Source: an uncultured Clostridia bacterium
Lineage (GTDB): Bacteria; Bacillota; Clostridia; Christensenellales; Aristaeellaceae
NCBI GenBank assembly: GCA_934630705.1
Contig: CAKTWP010000013.1
Span: forward strand, 1 to 62,103
DNA: 62,103 nt
Reading direction: 5' to 3'
The notes below the pieces were generated by a model. That model was not told the origin of the DNA, did no database searches, and worked only from the letters and a program-made list of their open reading frames with translations. The first letter of the stretch is position 1. Every line of letters begins with the position of its first letter. Positions 16,463-25,159 of this stretch are shown here, in pieces. The position numbers and the translations under genes were made by a program.

Positions 16463-17908
16463 TCACGGCAGCAGCAGCACCTGCCCGATCACCAGCAGAT
16501 TGCGATTGGGCAGATCGTTCAGGGCCACCAGCGCATCCATGGTGGTCTGGAATCGCCGGGCCAGCCGGGATAAATGATCGCCACGCCGCACCACATATCC
16601 CCGGGCGGGATGAGCGGCGGATGCCGGGCCCAGCCGCAGCAGCAGGCCGGGCGGCAACGCGTCCTCAGCCGCGAGACCGTTCCAGGCCGCCAGTGTTTCC
16701 GGGCGAATCCCCATGGCCTGGGCCACTGTGGACAGCGAATCTCCGGGCTGCACCACCAGCGCGTCTCCCAGCAGCGCATCCGCGGAGACCGTGGAAACGG
16801 CGGAGCGGACAGGAATGCGCATCACCTGCCCGCGCAGAACCCGTCCTGGAACCGGGAAAAAATTCAGTCTGTCCAGCCGGACAATGGATACGGCGAAATG
16901 CCGGGCGGTGTAATAGGGCCGGGAGGCGTTGGGGGAGATGAACAGGCAGCCCCATTCCCCTTCCCCTGCTTTTGAAAGCGGTATGCGCAGCAGCTGTCCT
17001 GCCAGCGGCTGCCCCGATAGAGGAAGAACGTTGATTTCCCGCAGCGCCGCTTCCTCCACGCCATATCGCGTCGCGATTGCGGACATGGTATCGCCATACT
17101 GAGCGGCATAATAGGCCGATTCCGGTTTCGGCGTGGGCGCGGGGGTGGGCTTTACCGTGGGCATAAATGTGGGTACGGGCGTGGCAGTGGGAGACAGGGT
17201 GGGCCGGGGCGTGGCGGTAGGCTCGGGAGATGGGAGAAAGATTTCCTGCGTGAAATAATCCAAATCCACATCGCCGGAAATGCCCGCCACCCGGCCGTTA
17301 TCCGCGAATTGAAACCCGACCCAGCTTTTCCAGCGGCCGTTAGCTTCAGGAAGCGCCACGCCGTAATTGGCCACCCACAGGGGATAAACCGCCAGCGCGT
17401 CGTCGTATCGATCCCGGGCTCCGGAAGCGTCAGAGTAGATGCAGGGGGCATAACCGCCATAGGCGGCCACCTCCTCCAGAAACGCCGCGGCCACCTGGTT
17501 CCATTGCTCCCGGGTAAAGCTGTTATCGCCTTCCAGATCCATGGCGGGGCGGCAGTCCGGCACGGCCCCGGCGGCGCGCAGGGTGTCGATAAAGAAACGG
17601 GCCTGCGCCCGGGCCTGGGCTGCGTCCCGGGCGGTAAGATAATGATACACGCCCACGGCAAGACCATTCTCCCGGGCACCGAAGAAATTGCGGCGGAAGG
17701 TGGGATCCTCGTATGCATCGCCCTCGGTGGCGCGGATATACGCCAGCCTTTTCCCTGACGCGCCCACCTGCGTCCAGTCGATCTCCCCCTGATAGACGCT
17801 TACGTCAATGCCCGGAATCAGGGGCGTGGAGGCGGGCGGAAAGGTGTCCGCGGCCAGGGCAATCCAGGGCATCAGGCAGCAAATCAGGCACAGCAGCAGT
17901 TTTTTCAT
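16463..17908 (-). CDS. Secreted GH25 lysozyme with LysM repeats
   Basis: The 481-residue protein has a signal peptide (MKKLLLCLICCLMPWIALAA). A GH25 domain follows (about residues 30-225) with the opening GIDVSVYQGEIDW and the catalytic DxE in PAMDLEGD. Next come a Pro/Thr-rich linker and at least three LysM modules (YGDTMSAIATRYGV, PGDSLSTVAQAMGI, RGDHLSRLARRF). It would cleave the muramic acid-GlcNAc bond of peptidoglycan while bound to the wall. I chose ATG 17908 over 17917 because the GAGAGGGG site is too close to the latter. The frame continues far upstream as an antisense artefact. Confidence 0.9.
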   Translation of the reverse strand: MKKLLLCLICCLMPWIALAADTFPPASTPLIPGIDVSVYQGEIDWTQVGASGKRLAYIRATEGDAYEDPTFRRNFFGARENGLAVGVYHYLTARDAAQARAQARFFIDTLRAAGAVPDCRPAMDLEGDNSFTREQWNQVAAAFLEEVAAYGGYAPCIYSDASGARDRYDDALAVYPLWVANYGVALPEANGRWKSWVGFQFADNGRVAGISGDVDLDYFTQEIFLPSPEPTATPRPTLSPTATPVPTFMPTVKPTPAPTPKPESAYYAAQYGDTMSAIATRYGVEEAALREINVLPLSGQPLAGQLLRIPLSKAGEGEWGCLFISPNASRPYYTARHFAVSIVRLDRLNFFPVPGRVLRGQVMRIPVRSAVSTVSADALLGDALVVQPGDSLSTVAQAMGIRPETLAAWNGLAAEDALPPGLLLRLGPASAAHPARGYVVRRGDHLSRLARRFQTTMDALVALNDLPNRNLLVIGQVLLLP

Positions 17909-18037
17909 GCAGCGCATTTCCCCTCTCTTGGGTTTGGGCGGCCACGGTGCGCCGGGCCTGCCCGTCCTCAGCTTATGCGGGGCAGACGCATGATGTGCCT
18001 TTGCTTGGCGCATAATGTACGGGAGGGGGGAAAAAGC

Positions 18038-18763
18038 ATGCTGACGGTGTTTGTACGCACGCTGATTCTGTATGGCGTTTCGGTGGTTGCCATCCGGCTG
18101 ATGGGCAAGCGGCAGGTGGGGCAATTGCAGCCCTATGAGTTTGTGGTGGCGCTGATGATTGCGGAGCTGGCCGCTTCGCCCATGGAAAACGTGGGCACGC
18201 CGCTGCTCTATGGCATCGTGCCTATTCTGGGGCTGCTGCTGCTCCATGGAGTGGCCACGCTGCTGTCGGTCAAGTTCATGCCCCTGCGCCGGGCTGTATC
18301 CGGGGGTCCCAGCGTGGTGATCCGCAAGGGCGTGATTCAATATGCCGAAATGCGCCGCATGTGCTACACTACTTCCGATCTGCTGGAGGAGCTGCGCGCG
18401 CAGGGATTTTTGAATATTGCGGATGTGTGTACCGCCGTGCTGGAAACCAGCGGCAAGCTCAGCGTGTTTCCCTATGCCAACAAGCGGCCCGTTACGCCCG
18501 AGGACATGCACATGCAGGTGGATTACGAGGGCATCCCCATGACGCTGGTGGTGGATGGACGGGTGCAGCAGGGGCATCTGCGTCAATGCGGGCTTACGGA
18601 AAGTTGGCTTTGGGATCGGCTGCGGCCGCTGGGATATACCAGGCCCGGGCAGGTGCTCCTTTGCAGCCTGGACACCCGGGGCATGCTGCTGGTGCAGGGC
18701 AAGGGCGCGGATGAAAAAATGCATCTGATTCAGGCGCTGGATCAAAAAGCGGTGGGATGGTGA
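18038..18763 (+). CDS. DUF421 (YetF-type) membrane protein
   Basis: The 241-residue protein has three N-terminal membrane spans (residues 5-90) with the family motif RLMGKRQVGQLQPYEFVV. A cytoplasmic domain follows, containing GGPSVVIRKGVIQ and LLEELRAQGFLNIADV. DUF421 proteins occur in Bacilli and Clostridia, often tied to sporulation or the envelope; the biochemical role is not known. GGGAGGGGGG precedes the ATG. Its partner DUF4363 follows 6 bases later, the usual pairing, so the two probably act together. It is divergent from the lysozyme gene; the 130-base gap between them may hold promoters for both. Confidence 0.85.
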   Translation: MLTVFVRTLILYGVSVVAIRLMGKRQVGQLQPYEFVVALMIAELAASPMENVGTPLLYGIVPILGLLLLHGVATLLSVKFMPLRRAVSGGPSVVIRKGVIQYAEMRRMCYTTSDLLEELRAQGFLNIADVCTAVLETSGKLSVFPYANKRPVTPEDMHMQVDYEGIPMTLVVDGRVQQGHLRQCGLTESWLWDRLRPLGYTRPGQVLLCSLDTRGMLLVQGKGADEKMHLIQALDQKAVGW

Positions 18764-18769
18764 TAAGGA

Positions 18770-19153
18770 ATGCGGGGGATGGTTTGGGTGGTGCTGGCCG
18801 CGTTTGCACTGATTCTGTGCATCGGCATTTTCTGCGGGGCTTACAGCAGCCGCATCAGCGAGGAAATGCAGGCCCGAGTGTCCACCGTGGCCTCTCTGGC
18901 TGAAGAAGCGGATACAGCCCAGGCCCTGGCCCGCACCCGGGATCTGATGGGCGATTGGGAAAAACGCAGCGGGCTGATCGCCATGTGGGTGAACCACGAA
19001 GATGTGGACGAGGTGAGCCTCGGCCTGGAGCGGCTGCTGGTGGCGCTGGAGGCGGAGGAGCCGTTTTTCGCCCGGCTGTATCTGGCTCAGCTGCAGGAGG
19101 CCCTTTCGCATATTTACCATCGGGACGCTTTTCAGTTGAAAAATATCTTATAA
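18770..19153 (+). CDS. DUF4363 family protein
   Basis: The 127-residue protein has one N-terminal membrane helix (residues 5-25). A mostly helical extracytoplasmic domain follows, with alternating acidic and hydrophobic residues (around LARTRDLMGDWEKRSGLIAM). That layout and its place directly after DUF421 match DUF4363, a family without a known activity. The promoter of pgsA overlaps its last codons. Confidence 0.8.
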   Translation: MRGMVWVVLAAFALILCIGIFCGAYSSRISEEMQARVSTVASLAEEADTAQALARTRDLMGDWEKRSGLIAMWVNHEDVDEVSLGLERLLVALEAEEPFFARLYLAQLQEALSHIYHRDAFQLKNIL

Positions 19154-19164
19154 GATGCTATAAT
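19136..19164 (+). promoter_or_regulatory. Putative promoter with extended -10, upstream of pgsA
   Basis: TTGAAA (19136-19141) and TATAAT (19159-19164) are separated by 17 bases, with TGC just before the -10 box. It overlaps the 3' end of the DUF4363 gene and leaves a leader of about 155 bases. That leader (19165-19324) shows no clear structure; a second TATACT lies at 19248-19253. Confidence 0.65.
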
Positions 19165-19324
19165 ATTAACGGCTTTTCTGCGAAATTGGAAAGAGAATTT
19201 TCAGACATTTTTCATCTGGCGCTCAGAGCATCCTATCCGTTTGGCGCTATACTGAAGATGTCCGGCGAGGAACCGGCAGAAAAACAAACGCGAATCGTGG
19301 CCGCGGAGAGGGAGGCTTTTACTT

Positions 19325-19888
19325 GTGGAGAGGAAGAGAGAAAACGTCTGGAATGTGCCCAATGGGCTGACCATGCTGCGCATGGCGCTGCTGCCGGTTT
19401 ACTGGATGCTGTTTTTGCATGGCAGGCGGTATTGGGCGCTGGGCGTGTTTATTGCGGCCAGCCTGACGGATCTGCTGGATGGCCACATTGCCAGAAAGCA
19501 TCATCTGATCACCAACTTTGGCAAGCTGATGGATCCGCTGGCGGACAAGCTGATGGTGCTCAGCGTGATGCTGAGCCTGGCGCTTTCCGGGCTGGCCCCC
19601 TGGCCGGCGCTGCTGGTACTGCTGCTCAAGGAGCTGACGATGGTGGCCGGCGGCGCGCTGCTGCTCAAGCGGCATATTGTGGTGGCTTCCAAGCCCATCG
19701 GCAAGGCGGCCCAGGCCACGGTGGTGGCTTCCCTGATTCTGTGCTATTTCGGGGATTGGTTTTGGAGCAAGGGCTTTCCCCTGCATCTGATCGTGCTTTG
19801 GTGCGCCGTGGCGCTCACCCTGTCCGCGCTGGCTTATTATGCGGCGAACGCCGTGCGCATGTGGAATCAGGCGGCAAAAGAAAACTGA
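19325..19888 (+). CDS. pgsA: CDP-diacylglycerol--glycerol-3-phosphate 3-phosphatidyltransferase
   Basis: The 187-residue CDP-alcohol phosphatidyltransferase has several membrane spans and the exact catalytic motif D-x2-DG-x2-AR-x8-G-x3-D-x3-D, seen as DLLDGHIARKHHLITNFG followed by KLMDPLADK. PgsA makes phosphatidylglycerol phosphate, the committed step to phosphatidylglycerol. The opening NVPNGLTMLRMALLPVYW is typical. The start is GTG 19325 with GGAGG nine bases upstream. Other members of the family (cardiolipin or phosphatidylserine type) are possible, but this one fits PgsA best in length. Confidence 0.88.
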   Translation: MERKRENVWNVPNGLTMLRMALLPVYWMLFLHGRRYWALGVFIAASLTDLLDGHIARKHHLITNFGKLMDPLADKLMVLSVMLSLALSGLAPWPALLVLLLKELTMVAGGALLLKRHIVVASKPIGKAAQATVVASLILCYFGDWFWSKGFPLHLIVLWCAVALTLSALAYYAANAVRMWNQAAKEN

Positions 19889-19906
19889 AAAACGATTGCG
19901 AAAACA

Positions 19907-19964
19907 ATGCGCCCCGGGGGAGAAAGAAAACGATGGTTCGTTTCTTCTTCCGTCCGGGGCGCTT
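19907..19964. repeat. Palindrome B1
   Basis: GCGCCCCGG (19909-19917) pairs with CCGGGGCGC (19954-19962); the inside carries AAACGA/TCGTTT. It lies between the convergent pgsA and MGMT genes and belongs to family B with 31551, 35764 and 46092. Confidence 0.75.
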
Positions 19965-19982
19965 GCTTGTATGGAAATCAGT

Positions 19983-20291
19983 TCAGCAGTCCCATTGGCA
20001 GCGGCGCATGTCTACGCAGCCATTTTCCCGAAAAACCACGCCCTCCGCTTCCAGCAGCGGCCGCTGAGCGTCCCATCCCGGGGCGGTGCGGCCTGCATGG
20101 TTCACCACCCGGTGGCAGGGGTATTGTCCGTACAGCTCCGCCTGGCGCAGCACCCGGCCCACCAGCCGGGCGTTGCGATCCCGTCCGATCAACCGGGCAA
20201 TCTGCCCGTAGCTGGCTACCCGGCCTTGGGGAATTTCCGCTACAACGGACAGAATCTCATAAGCCAGCCGATCCTCCAAAACACTGTGCAT
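19983..20291 (-). CDS. MGMT-type methylated-DNA--protein cysteine methyltransferase
   Basis: The 102-residue protein corresponds to the C-terminal active domain of O6-alkylguanine transferases, without the N-terminal ribonuclease-like domain. It has the helix-turn-helix region (GQIARLIGRDRNARLVGRVL) and the active site YPCHRV. The cysteine is present, unlike in the alkyltransferase-like (ATL) proteins, where it is Trp. It should take alkyl groups from guanine in DNA in a suicide reaction. ATG 20291 (MHSVLEDR) is chosen because AAAGGAG lies 7 bases upstream. The next upstream gene on this strand is the dehydratase gene, whose stop is 46 bases away. Confidence 0.85.
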   Translation of the reverse strand: MHSVLEDRLAYEILSVVAEIPQGRVASYGQIARLIGRDRNARLVGRVLRQAELYGQYPCHRVVNHAGRTAPGWDAQRPLLEAEGVVFRENGCVDMRRCQWDC

Positions 20292-20337
20292 GGGCCGCTC
20301 CTTTCCGAAAGCCGCATAAATAATGGGCAATTCGGTA

Positions 20338-22125
20338 TTATTCCATATAGGCGCCCTTCATGGGGCTGGCGGCATGCTGGGAATAAAGCCGCAGCAGGCC
20401 ATGCTTGTATTTGGGGGCTTTGGGCTGCCAGGCGGCCCGGCGGCGGGACAGGATTTCATCCATTTCCGCAGGCGTTTTTGCTTCGCCTGCCACGCCCACG
20501 ATGGCCAGTTTTCGAGCGGGAATATCGATCTGAATCAGATCCCCTTCCTCCACCAGCGCAATGGGCCCGCCCACGGCGGCTTCCGGGCTCACGTGGCCGA
20601 TCACCGGACCGCGGCTTGCGCCGGAAAAGCGGCTGTCGGTGATCAGGGCCACGCTGGCGGCCAGCTTGGGATCGGCGCAGATGGCTTCCCCTGTGTAAAA
20701 CATTTCCGGCATGCCGCTGCCCCGGGGGCCTTCATAGCGGATGAAAATCGCGTCCCCGGGCTTCACATCCCCCCGAAGCACGGCGGCGATGCAGGCTTCC
20801 TCGCTGTCAAAGGGCCGGGCCCGCAGCGTGGCTTGGAACATGTTCCGGGGGCAGGCCGTGTGCTTAATCACGCAGCCCTCGGGGGCCAGATTGCCTTTCA
20901 AAATGGCGATGCTGCCGTCCGTGCCCTTGGCATGATCAAAGCTGCGGATAATATCCTCCCGGGTGACGGTTCGGCCAAAGCCCCGGGTCTTTTCCTGCAG
21001 CAGCGCATCGCAGCGATCATAGAAGCCGTTTTCCCGCAGCGCCGCCAGGTTTTCGCCCAGGGTTTTGCCGGTCACGGTCAGCACATTCAGATGCAGCATG
21101 GATTTGATTTCTTCCATCACCCGGGGCACACCGCCGGCGTAATAAAAATACTGGGCGGGCCAATCCCCGGAGGGACGGATATTCAGCAGATAATGGGCGC
21201 CCCGATGCATCCGATCGAAGGTGTCCGCGTCGATCTCAATGCCAAATTCATGGGCGATGGCGGGCAGATGCATGGTGGCGTTGGTGGAGCCGGAAATGGC
21301 GGCATGCACCATAATGGCATTTTCGAAGCTCTCCCGGGTTACGATGTCCCGAGCGCGGATGCCCTGCCGCACCAGCGCCATCAGCTGCACGCCCGCGTCA
21401 TAGGCGGCCTGCTGCAGCTCCGGCGCGGTGGCAGGCATCAGAGCGGTGCCTGGCAGCATCAGCCCCAGCGCCTCAGCCATGATCTGCATGGTGGAGGCGG
21501 TGCCCATGAAGGAGCACGCCCCGCAGCTGGGGCAGGCGTGCTGCTTATAATAATCCAGCTGGCGCTCCGGGATCACACCGGTCTTTTCCCATGCGTCGAA
21601 TTTGCCGATCTGCTCCAGCGTGAGCAGCTGGTTCAGGGCGCAGGCGGGATCATTCACCACATACTCCGGGGGCAGCGTGTGGGCTTCCATCACGCCGCCA
21701 GTGACCACGATGGCGCTCATTTCCCGCAGCCGGCCGATGCTCATGAGCATGGCGGGCACGGATTTATCGCAGCTGGCGATGAACACGCCGCCGTCATACA
21801 CGCTGGCGTTGGCCTGGGCCTCCACCAGGTTCACCATAGCATCCCGGTGCGCCAGGGAATAATTGATGCCGTCATGGCCCTGGGCGATGCCGTCGCACAT
21901 GTCCGTGGCAAAGTAACGAGCCGCCTTGCCCCCGTGCGCATTCACCGCCGCCACGGCCTGACGCACAAACTGATCCAGATGGGCGCTGCCGGGATGACTG
22001 TCGCCAAAGGTGCTTTCCACCAGAATCTGCGGCTTGGCCAGATCATCCGCCTGCCAGCCCATGCCAATTTTCAATGGGTCGTTTTCCGGGGCCAACGCCC
22101 GCACCGCCTGTGAACGCAGTTCCAT
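20338..22125 (-). CDS. IlvD/Edd family dehydratase, substrate uncertain
   Basis: This 595-residue protein has the three iron-sulfur cysteine regions of the family: DMCDGIAQGHDG, ASCDKSVPAM and CPSCGACSFMGTASTM. The C-terminal motif is ITDSRFSGASRGPVIGHVSP. Members dehydrate dihydroxy acids (IlvD, branched-chain amino acids) or sugar acids (Edd, YagF, xylonate dehydratases). ASCDKSVPA differs from the GCDKNMPG common in IlvD, and no other ilv gene is near, so a sugar-acid substrate is as likely. GGAGG precedes the ATG at 22125. The AT-rich HNH gene ends only 40 bases upstream. Confidence 0.8.
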   Translation of the reverse strand: MELRSQAVRALAPENDPLKIGMGWQADDLAKPQILVESTFGDSHPGSAHLDQFVRQAVAAVNAHGGKAARYFATDMCDGIAQGHDGINYSLAHRDAMVNLVEAQANASVYDGGVFIASCDKSVPAMLMSIGRLREMSAIVVTGGVMEAHTLPPEYVVNDPACALNQLLTLEQIGKFDAWEKTGVIPERQLDYYKQHACPSCGACSFMGTASTMQIMAEALGLMLPGTALMPATAPELQQAAYDAGVQLMALVRQGIRARDIVTRESFENAIMVHAAISGSTNATMHLPAIAHEFGIEIDADTFDRMHRGAHYLLNIRPSGDWPAQYFYYAGGVPRVMEEIKSMLHLNVLTVTGKTLGENLAALRENGFYDRCDALLQEKTRGFGRTVTREDIIRSFDHAKGTDGSIAILKGNLAPEGCVIKHTACPRNMFQATLRARPFDSEEACIAAVLRGDVKPGDAIFIRYEGPRGSGMPEMFYTGEAICADPKLAASVALITDSRFSGASRGPVIGHVSPEAAVGGPIALVEEGDLIQIDIPARKLAIVGVAGEAKTPAEMDEILSRRRAAWQPKAPKYKHGLLRLYSQHAASPMKGAYME

Positions 22126-22165
22126 TGTTGTATCCTCCGTGAATGCTTTTGTTGTTATATTTGGT

Positions 22166-23767
22166 TTATTTCTGAATCATTTCTGCAACATTTATTGGCT
22201 TTGCAAGTATTTTCGTGCCATCCGCGGTGGAGCCGGTTGCAAAGATTGTTCCCCAGTATCCCATCGGATTTTTTCCCCCGAAAACCGTTGAAGCCATGCT
22301 TCGGTCTCTCCAAACAGGGAGATTGTGCATGTTTTCAAGAAAGACTTGAATATTTTCCCACAGCTTATCCGGGAACTTTTGCTGGAACAAGTTCTGATCA
22401 TCATACATTGCGCCAGTAAATGCAAAATAATTCTTGATTAAAAGCGCTATGTACTTAATCCAATTATACATCACTTCTTCTTTAAAGAAACGGCAGGCAA
22501 TCAGATGCTCATCGGGAATAGAGGAACCTTTCCCTGTTGCAATGCTATTCTCAATTTTATTTGTGCCGATGTTGTCGTCGTACTTGCCAATTAAGAATGT
22601 TTCCGCGATAAGACTGCAGAGCTGAACAAGCTGCTCTTTTTCTAATGTTCTGGGATTGAGGCCTTCCTCTGCTTTATAATTGATTGGAGAAGAAAGGACG
22701 GTTTTGGCATTGATGAATGTTGCCAGAAGTGTTTTCTCAAAGGTGCTATACGACAAAGGCAAGGCGAATCCGCGTCCCTCAAAATTTATGTACGCTTGCA
22801 GTTTATTCTTCTGGTCATGCGTTACTGCATTTTTCTGGCTATTGATGATATAGGTTTTTACATTTCCTTTTTCACCTTTGAAATGCTCAACTAATTGTTG
22901 TTCGGAAAAACTGTAATCGTCTTCTGCGAGCGAATGATCTGTCTGGTATTTTCTAATTCTTTCTGCGTAAAGCGTATCATGAAGCTGTCTTACAATGGAC
23001 TTATCAAATGCAATTTGTCTCAGCTTCTTTCCGGCGTTCAGATTTGTTTCCATTAACCTATCAAGATCCGGATTGATAAACAGCCTGATAACGATTTTCT
23101 TCACGCCAAGCATAATTTGCGCAACTGTTTTATGCTGACCGTCAAACAGCTTGATTTTATTGCCGTCCATTCGCGCCAGAGCAATCTGCAGTTGGGGATT
23201 GGACTTGTAGAATTCCTTGATGAGCAGATTAACGGAACTGTTGAGGCCTCTTGGATTTAAGAAATCGTCATGAAAAAGGTATTCAATAGGGACATTGATA
23301 TACGCAGTCTGTTCTTTGGATAGTTCATCGATAAAGAATTCGGTTTTTCTTACTTTTGTGTCGCCAAGTTCATCGAAAGAATAAATAAGATTCCCATTTT
23401 CAATCTTGAATTTGAAAGGATACTTTGCTCCGCCGTTGCAGCTCAGAACATGTTTTAAGGAAGGAGACTCTTTTTTATTTTCTGCGGCTTTGAGGATCTT
23501 ATCCAATTGGACGATTTTTTTGGCGACAACCAGGTCAGCATCTTGCTTTGATTTATTGCAATATTCGTGCGTAATCGCAAAATTGTTTTCCTCATCTTTT
23601 CCACCGGTTACAAGCGGATGAATATGATCAATATTGGTTGTCTGAACATCCAGATCAATTTCTTCTTCGCATATAAAGCACCTGTGGTTTTGAATGGCCC
23701 AAAGCTTCTTTGACAGCGCTTTATATTCATCTCCAGACAGTGCGTCTAAATACTTGGAGTTTCCCAT
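22166..23767 (-). CDS. HNH endonuclease fused to a DGQHR/DndB-like domain; probable acquired gene
   Basis: The 533-residue protein has an N-terminal HNH nuclease module (residues 26-76): C30xxC33, DHIHP with D47/H48/H50, GG, an Asn pair at 61-62, H67 and C70-N-K. A second domain contains LFDGQHKTVAQIMLG (residues 207-221), which resembles the DGQHR motif of DndB-type and ParB-like proteins. The last 200 residues are not recognised. The gene is clearly AT-rich: bases 22801-22860 have 20 G/C of 60, against 35 of 60 in the adjacent dehydratase gene (21961-22020). No integrase, methylase or partner gene flanks it. AAGGAG precedes the ATG. A defence role is an inference. Confidence 0.7.
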   Translation of the reverse strand: MGNSKYLDALSGDEYKALSKKLWAIQNHRCFICEEEIDLDVQTTNIDHIHPLVTGGKDEENNFAITHEYCNKSKQDADLVVAKKIVQLDKILKAAENKKESPSLKHVLSCNGGAKYPFKFKIENGNLIYSFDELGDTKVRKTEFFIDELSKEQTAYINVPIEYLFHDDFLNPRGLNSSVNLLIKEFYKSNPQLQIALARMDGNKIKLFDGQHKTVAQIMLGVKKIVIRLFINPDLDRLMETNLNAGKKLRQIAFDKSIVRQLHDTLYAERIRKYQTDHSLAEDDYSFSEQQLVEHFKGEKGNVKTYIINSQKNAVTHDQKNKLQAYINFEGRGFALPLSYSTFEKTLLATFINAKTVLSSPINYKAEEGLNPRTLEKEQLVQLCSLIAETFLIGKYDDNIGTNKIENSIATGKGSSIPDEHLIACRFFKEEVMYNWIKYIALLIKNYFAFTGAMYDDQNLFQQKFPDKLWENIQVFLENMHNLPVWRDRSMASTVFGGKNPMGYWGTIFATGSTADGTKILAKPINVAEMIQK

Positions 23768-23880
23768 TGCTTTTCTCCTTTTTTCAATTTCAGCAAGGAT
23801 GCAGGGCGTTATCCCCCTAATTGCTTTCTGCGATGAACGCTGCGATATATGTGCATGTCAACTTCGATATGTTGGCTATT

Positions 23881-25023
23881 TCACCGTTGCAAAAGGCATA
23901 CCGTCTCCACGTGCTCCGTATGGGGAAACATATCCACCGGCGCAGCGTTTACGGCGCGATAGCCATGGGCGGTCAGAAAGCGGAGATCCCGGGCCAGGGT
24001 TTCCGGCATGCAGGAAACATATACCACCCGCTGGGGGGATAATTGGCACAGCGCCTGGAGAAATCGTTCATCGCTGCCCGCCCGGGGCGGATCCATCATC
24101 ACCACGTCCAGCTTTTCGCCTTTCTGCGCCATCCGGCGCATGAAATCGCCGGCGTCGCCCTGATAAAATGCCGCGTTGTCCGCGCCATTGCGCCGGGCGT
24201 TTTTCTCCGCGTCCCGTACCGCATCCGGGTTCAGCTCTACCCCGATCACCTGGGCCGCCCTGTCCGCCGCCACCAGACCAATGGTGCCGATGCCGCAATA
24301 CGCATCCAGCAGCCGCTCCCGGCCGGTGAGCGCCGCGAAATCCACCGCCAGGCCGTAGAGCTTCTCGGTCTGCGTCGGATTGATCTGATAAAAGGAAGCG
24401 GGGGAGATGGCGAAGCGCTTGCTGCAGAGCACGTCCTCAATGAAGCCCTTTCCATAGGCTACCCGGCTGCTTTTCCCCAGAATCATGGAGGTTCTGAAGC
24501 CGTTCAAGTTGACCACCACGGACGTGATGAACGGGCAGGCCTTCACCAGGGCATTGACAAAGGCGTTTCGCGCCGGAAACTGAGGCTGGCCAATCACCAG
24601 CGTTACCAGCACCTGCCCCGTCTGCTTGCCGACCCGTACCAGCACATGGCGCATCAGCCCCTGACCGGAATCCTCGTTGTAGGGCGATAAATGGAATTTC
24701 TCCATCAGATTCCGCACCACCGCCACCACCAGATCCGCCCGTTCATCCTCCAGCAGGCATTCCCGGATGGGCACCACCCGGTGTGTTCCCGGAGCATAAT
24801 TACCGCTGACGATCCGGCCCCGGCCATCGCGGGCAAAGGCGGCATGGACCTTGTTGCGGTAATGATAGGGGTTTTCCATGCCGATGATGGGGGAAACTTT
24901 GCAGAATCCGCCGATCAGCCCTTCCACCCGGCGCTGTTTTTCCTGCAGCTGGGCTTCATAGGGCATGGTCAGCCGCTGACATCCGCCGCATTTCGCGGCC
25001 GCGGGACAGGCTTGTTCGCTCAT
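23881..25023 (-). CDS. RlmD/RlmCD-type 23S rRNA (uracil-C5)-methyltransferase
   Basis: The 380-residue protein starts with the iron-sulfur ligand pattern CPAAAKCGGC and lacks the N-terminal TRAM domain of many relatives. The SAM domain shows LLDAYCGIGTIGL and VIGVELNPDAV. The substrate motif is MMDPPRAG and the catalytic cysteine lies in YVSCMPETLARDL (usually SCNP; Asn is Met here). These enzymes methylate U747 and/or U1939 of 23S rRNA. Whether it acts on one or both sites cannot be read. GAGGAAGC precedes the start, and a TGCTATAAT promoter box lies 33 bases upstream. Confidence 0.87.
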   Translation of the reverse strand: MSEQACPAAAKCGGCQRLTMPYEAQLQEKQRRVEGLIGGFCKVSPIIGMENPYHYRNKVHAAFARDGRGRIVSGNYAPGTHRVVPIRECLLEDERADLVVAVVRNLMEKFHLSPYNEDSGQGLMRHVLVRVGKQTGQVLVTLVIGQPQFPARNAFVNALVKACPFITSVVVNLNGFRTSMILGKSSRVAYGKGFIEDVLCSKRFAISPASFYQINPTQTEKLYGLAVDFAALTGRERLLDAYCGIGTIGLVAADRAAQVIGVELNPDAVRDAEKNARRNGADNAAFYQGDAGDFMRRMAQKGEKLDVVMMDPPRAGSDERFLQALCQLSPQRVVYVSCMPETLARDLRFLTAHGYRAVNAAPVDMFPHTEHVETVCLLQR

Positions 25024-25055
25024 GCTTGCTTCCTCGTTTGCTTTGTTTCTCCGTC

Positions 25056-25064
25056 ATTATAGCA
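25056..25064 (-). promoter_or_regulatory. Extended -10 box of the rRNA methylase gene
   Basis: On the minus strand TGCTATAAT ends at 25056, 33 bases before the start codon. No good -35 box is visible, as is common for extended -10 promoters. Confidence 0.55.
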
Positions 25065-25098
25065 CAGCCGCCCGGCCGGGGCAAGCCGGGCGCGCCGC

Positions 25099-25127
25099 TT
25101 GCCCCGGGGCTTTGGCTGTGGTATAAT
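25099..25127 (+). promoter_or_regulatory. Putative promoter of the M42 peptidase gene
   Basis: TTGCCC (25099-25104) and TATAAT (25122-25127) are separated by 17 bases, 32 bases before the ATG at 25160. Confidence 0.7.
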
Positions 25128-25159
25128 ACAAAAAAACAGGAAGAAAGGATGAAGCGACG

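Noticed and set aside
17909..19120. A 400-codon N-terminal extension of the GH25 lysozyme frame
   Set aside because: It is antisense to the DUF421 and DUF4363 genes; a signal peptide and ribosome-binding site mark the true start at 17908.
20338..22125. Naming the dehydratase gene ilvD outright
   Set aside because: The motif differences and lack of other ilv genes leave sugar-acid dehydratase equally possible.
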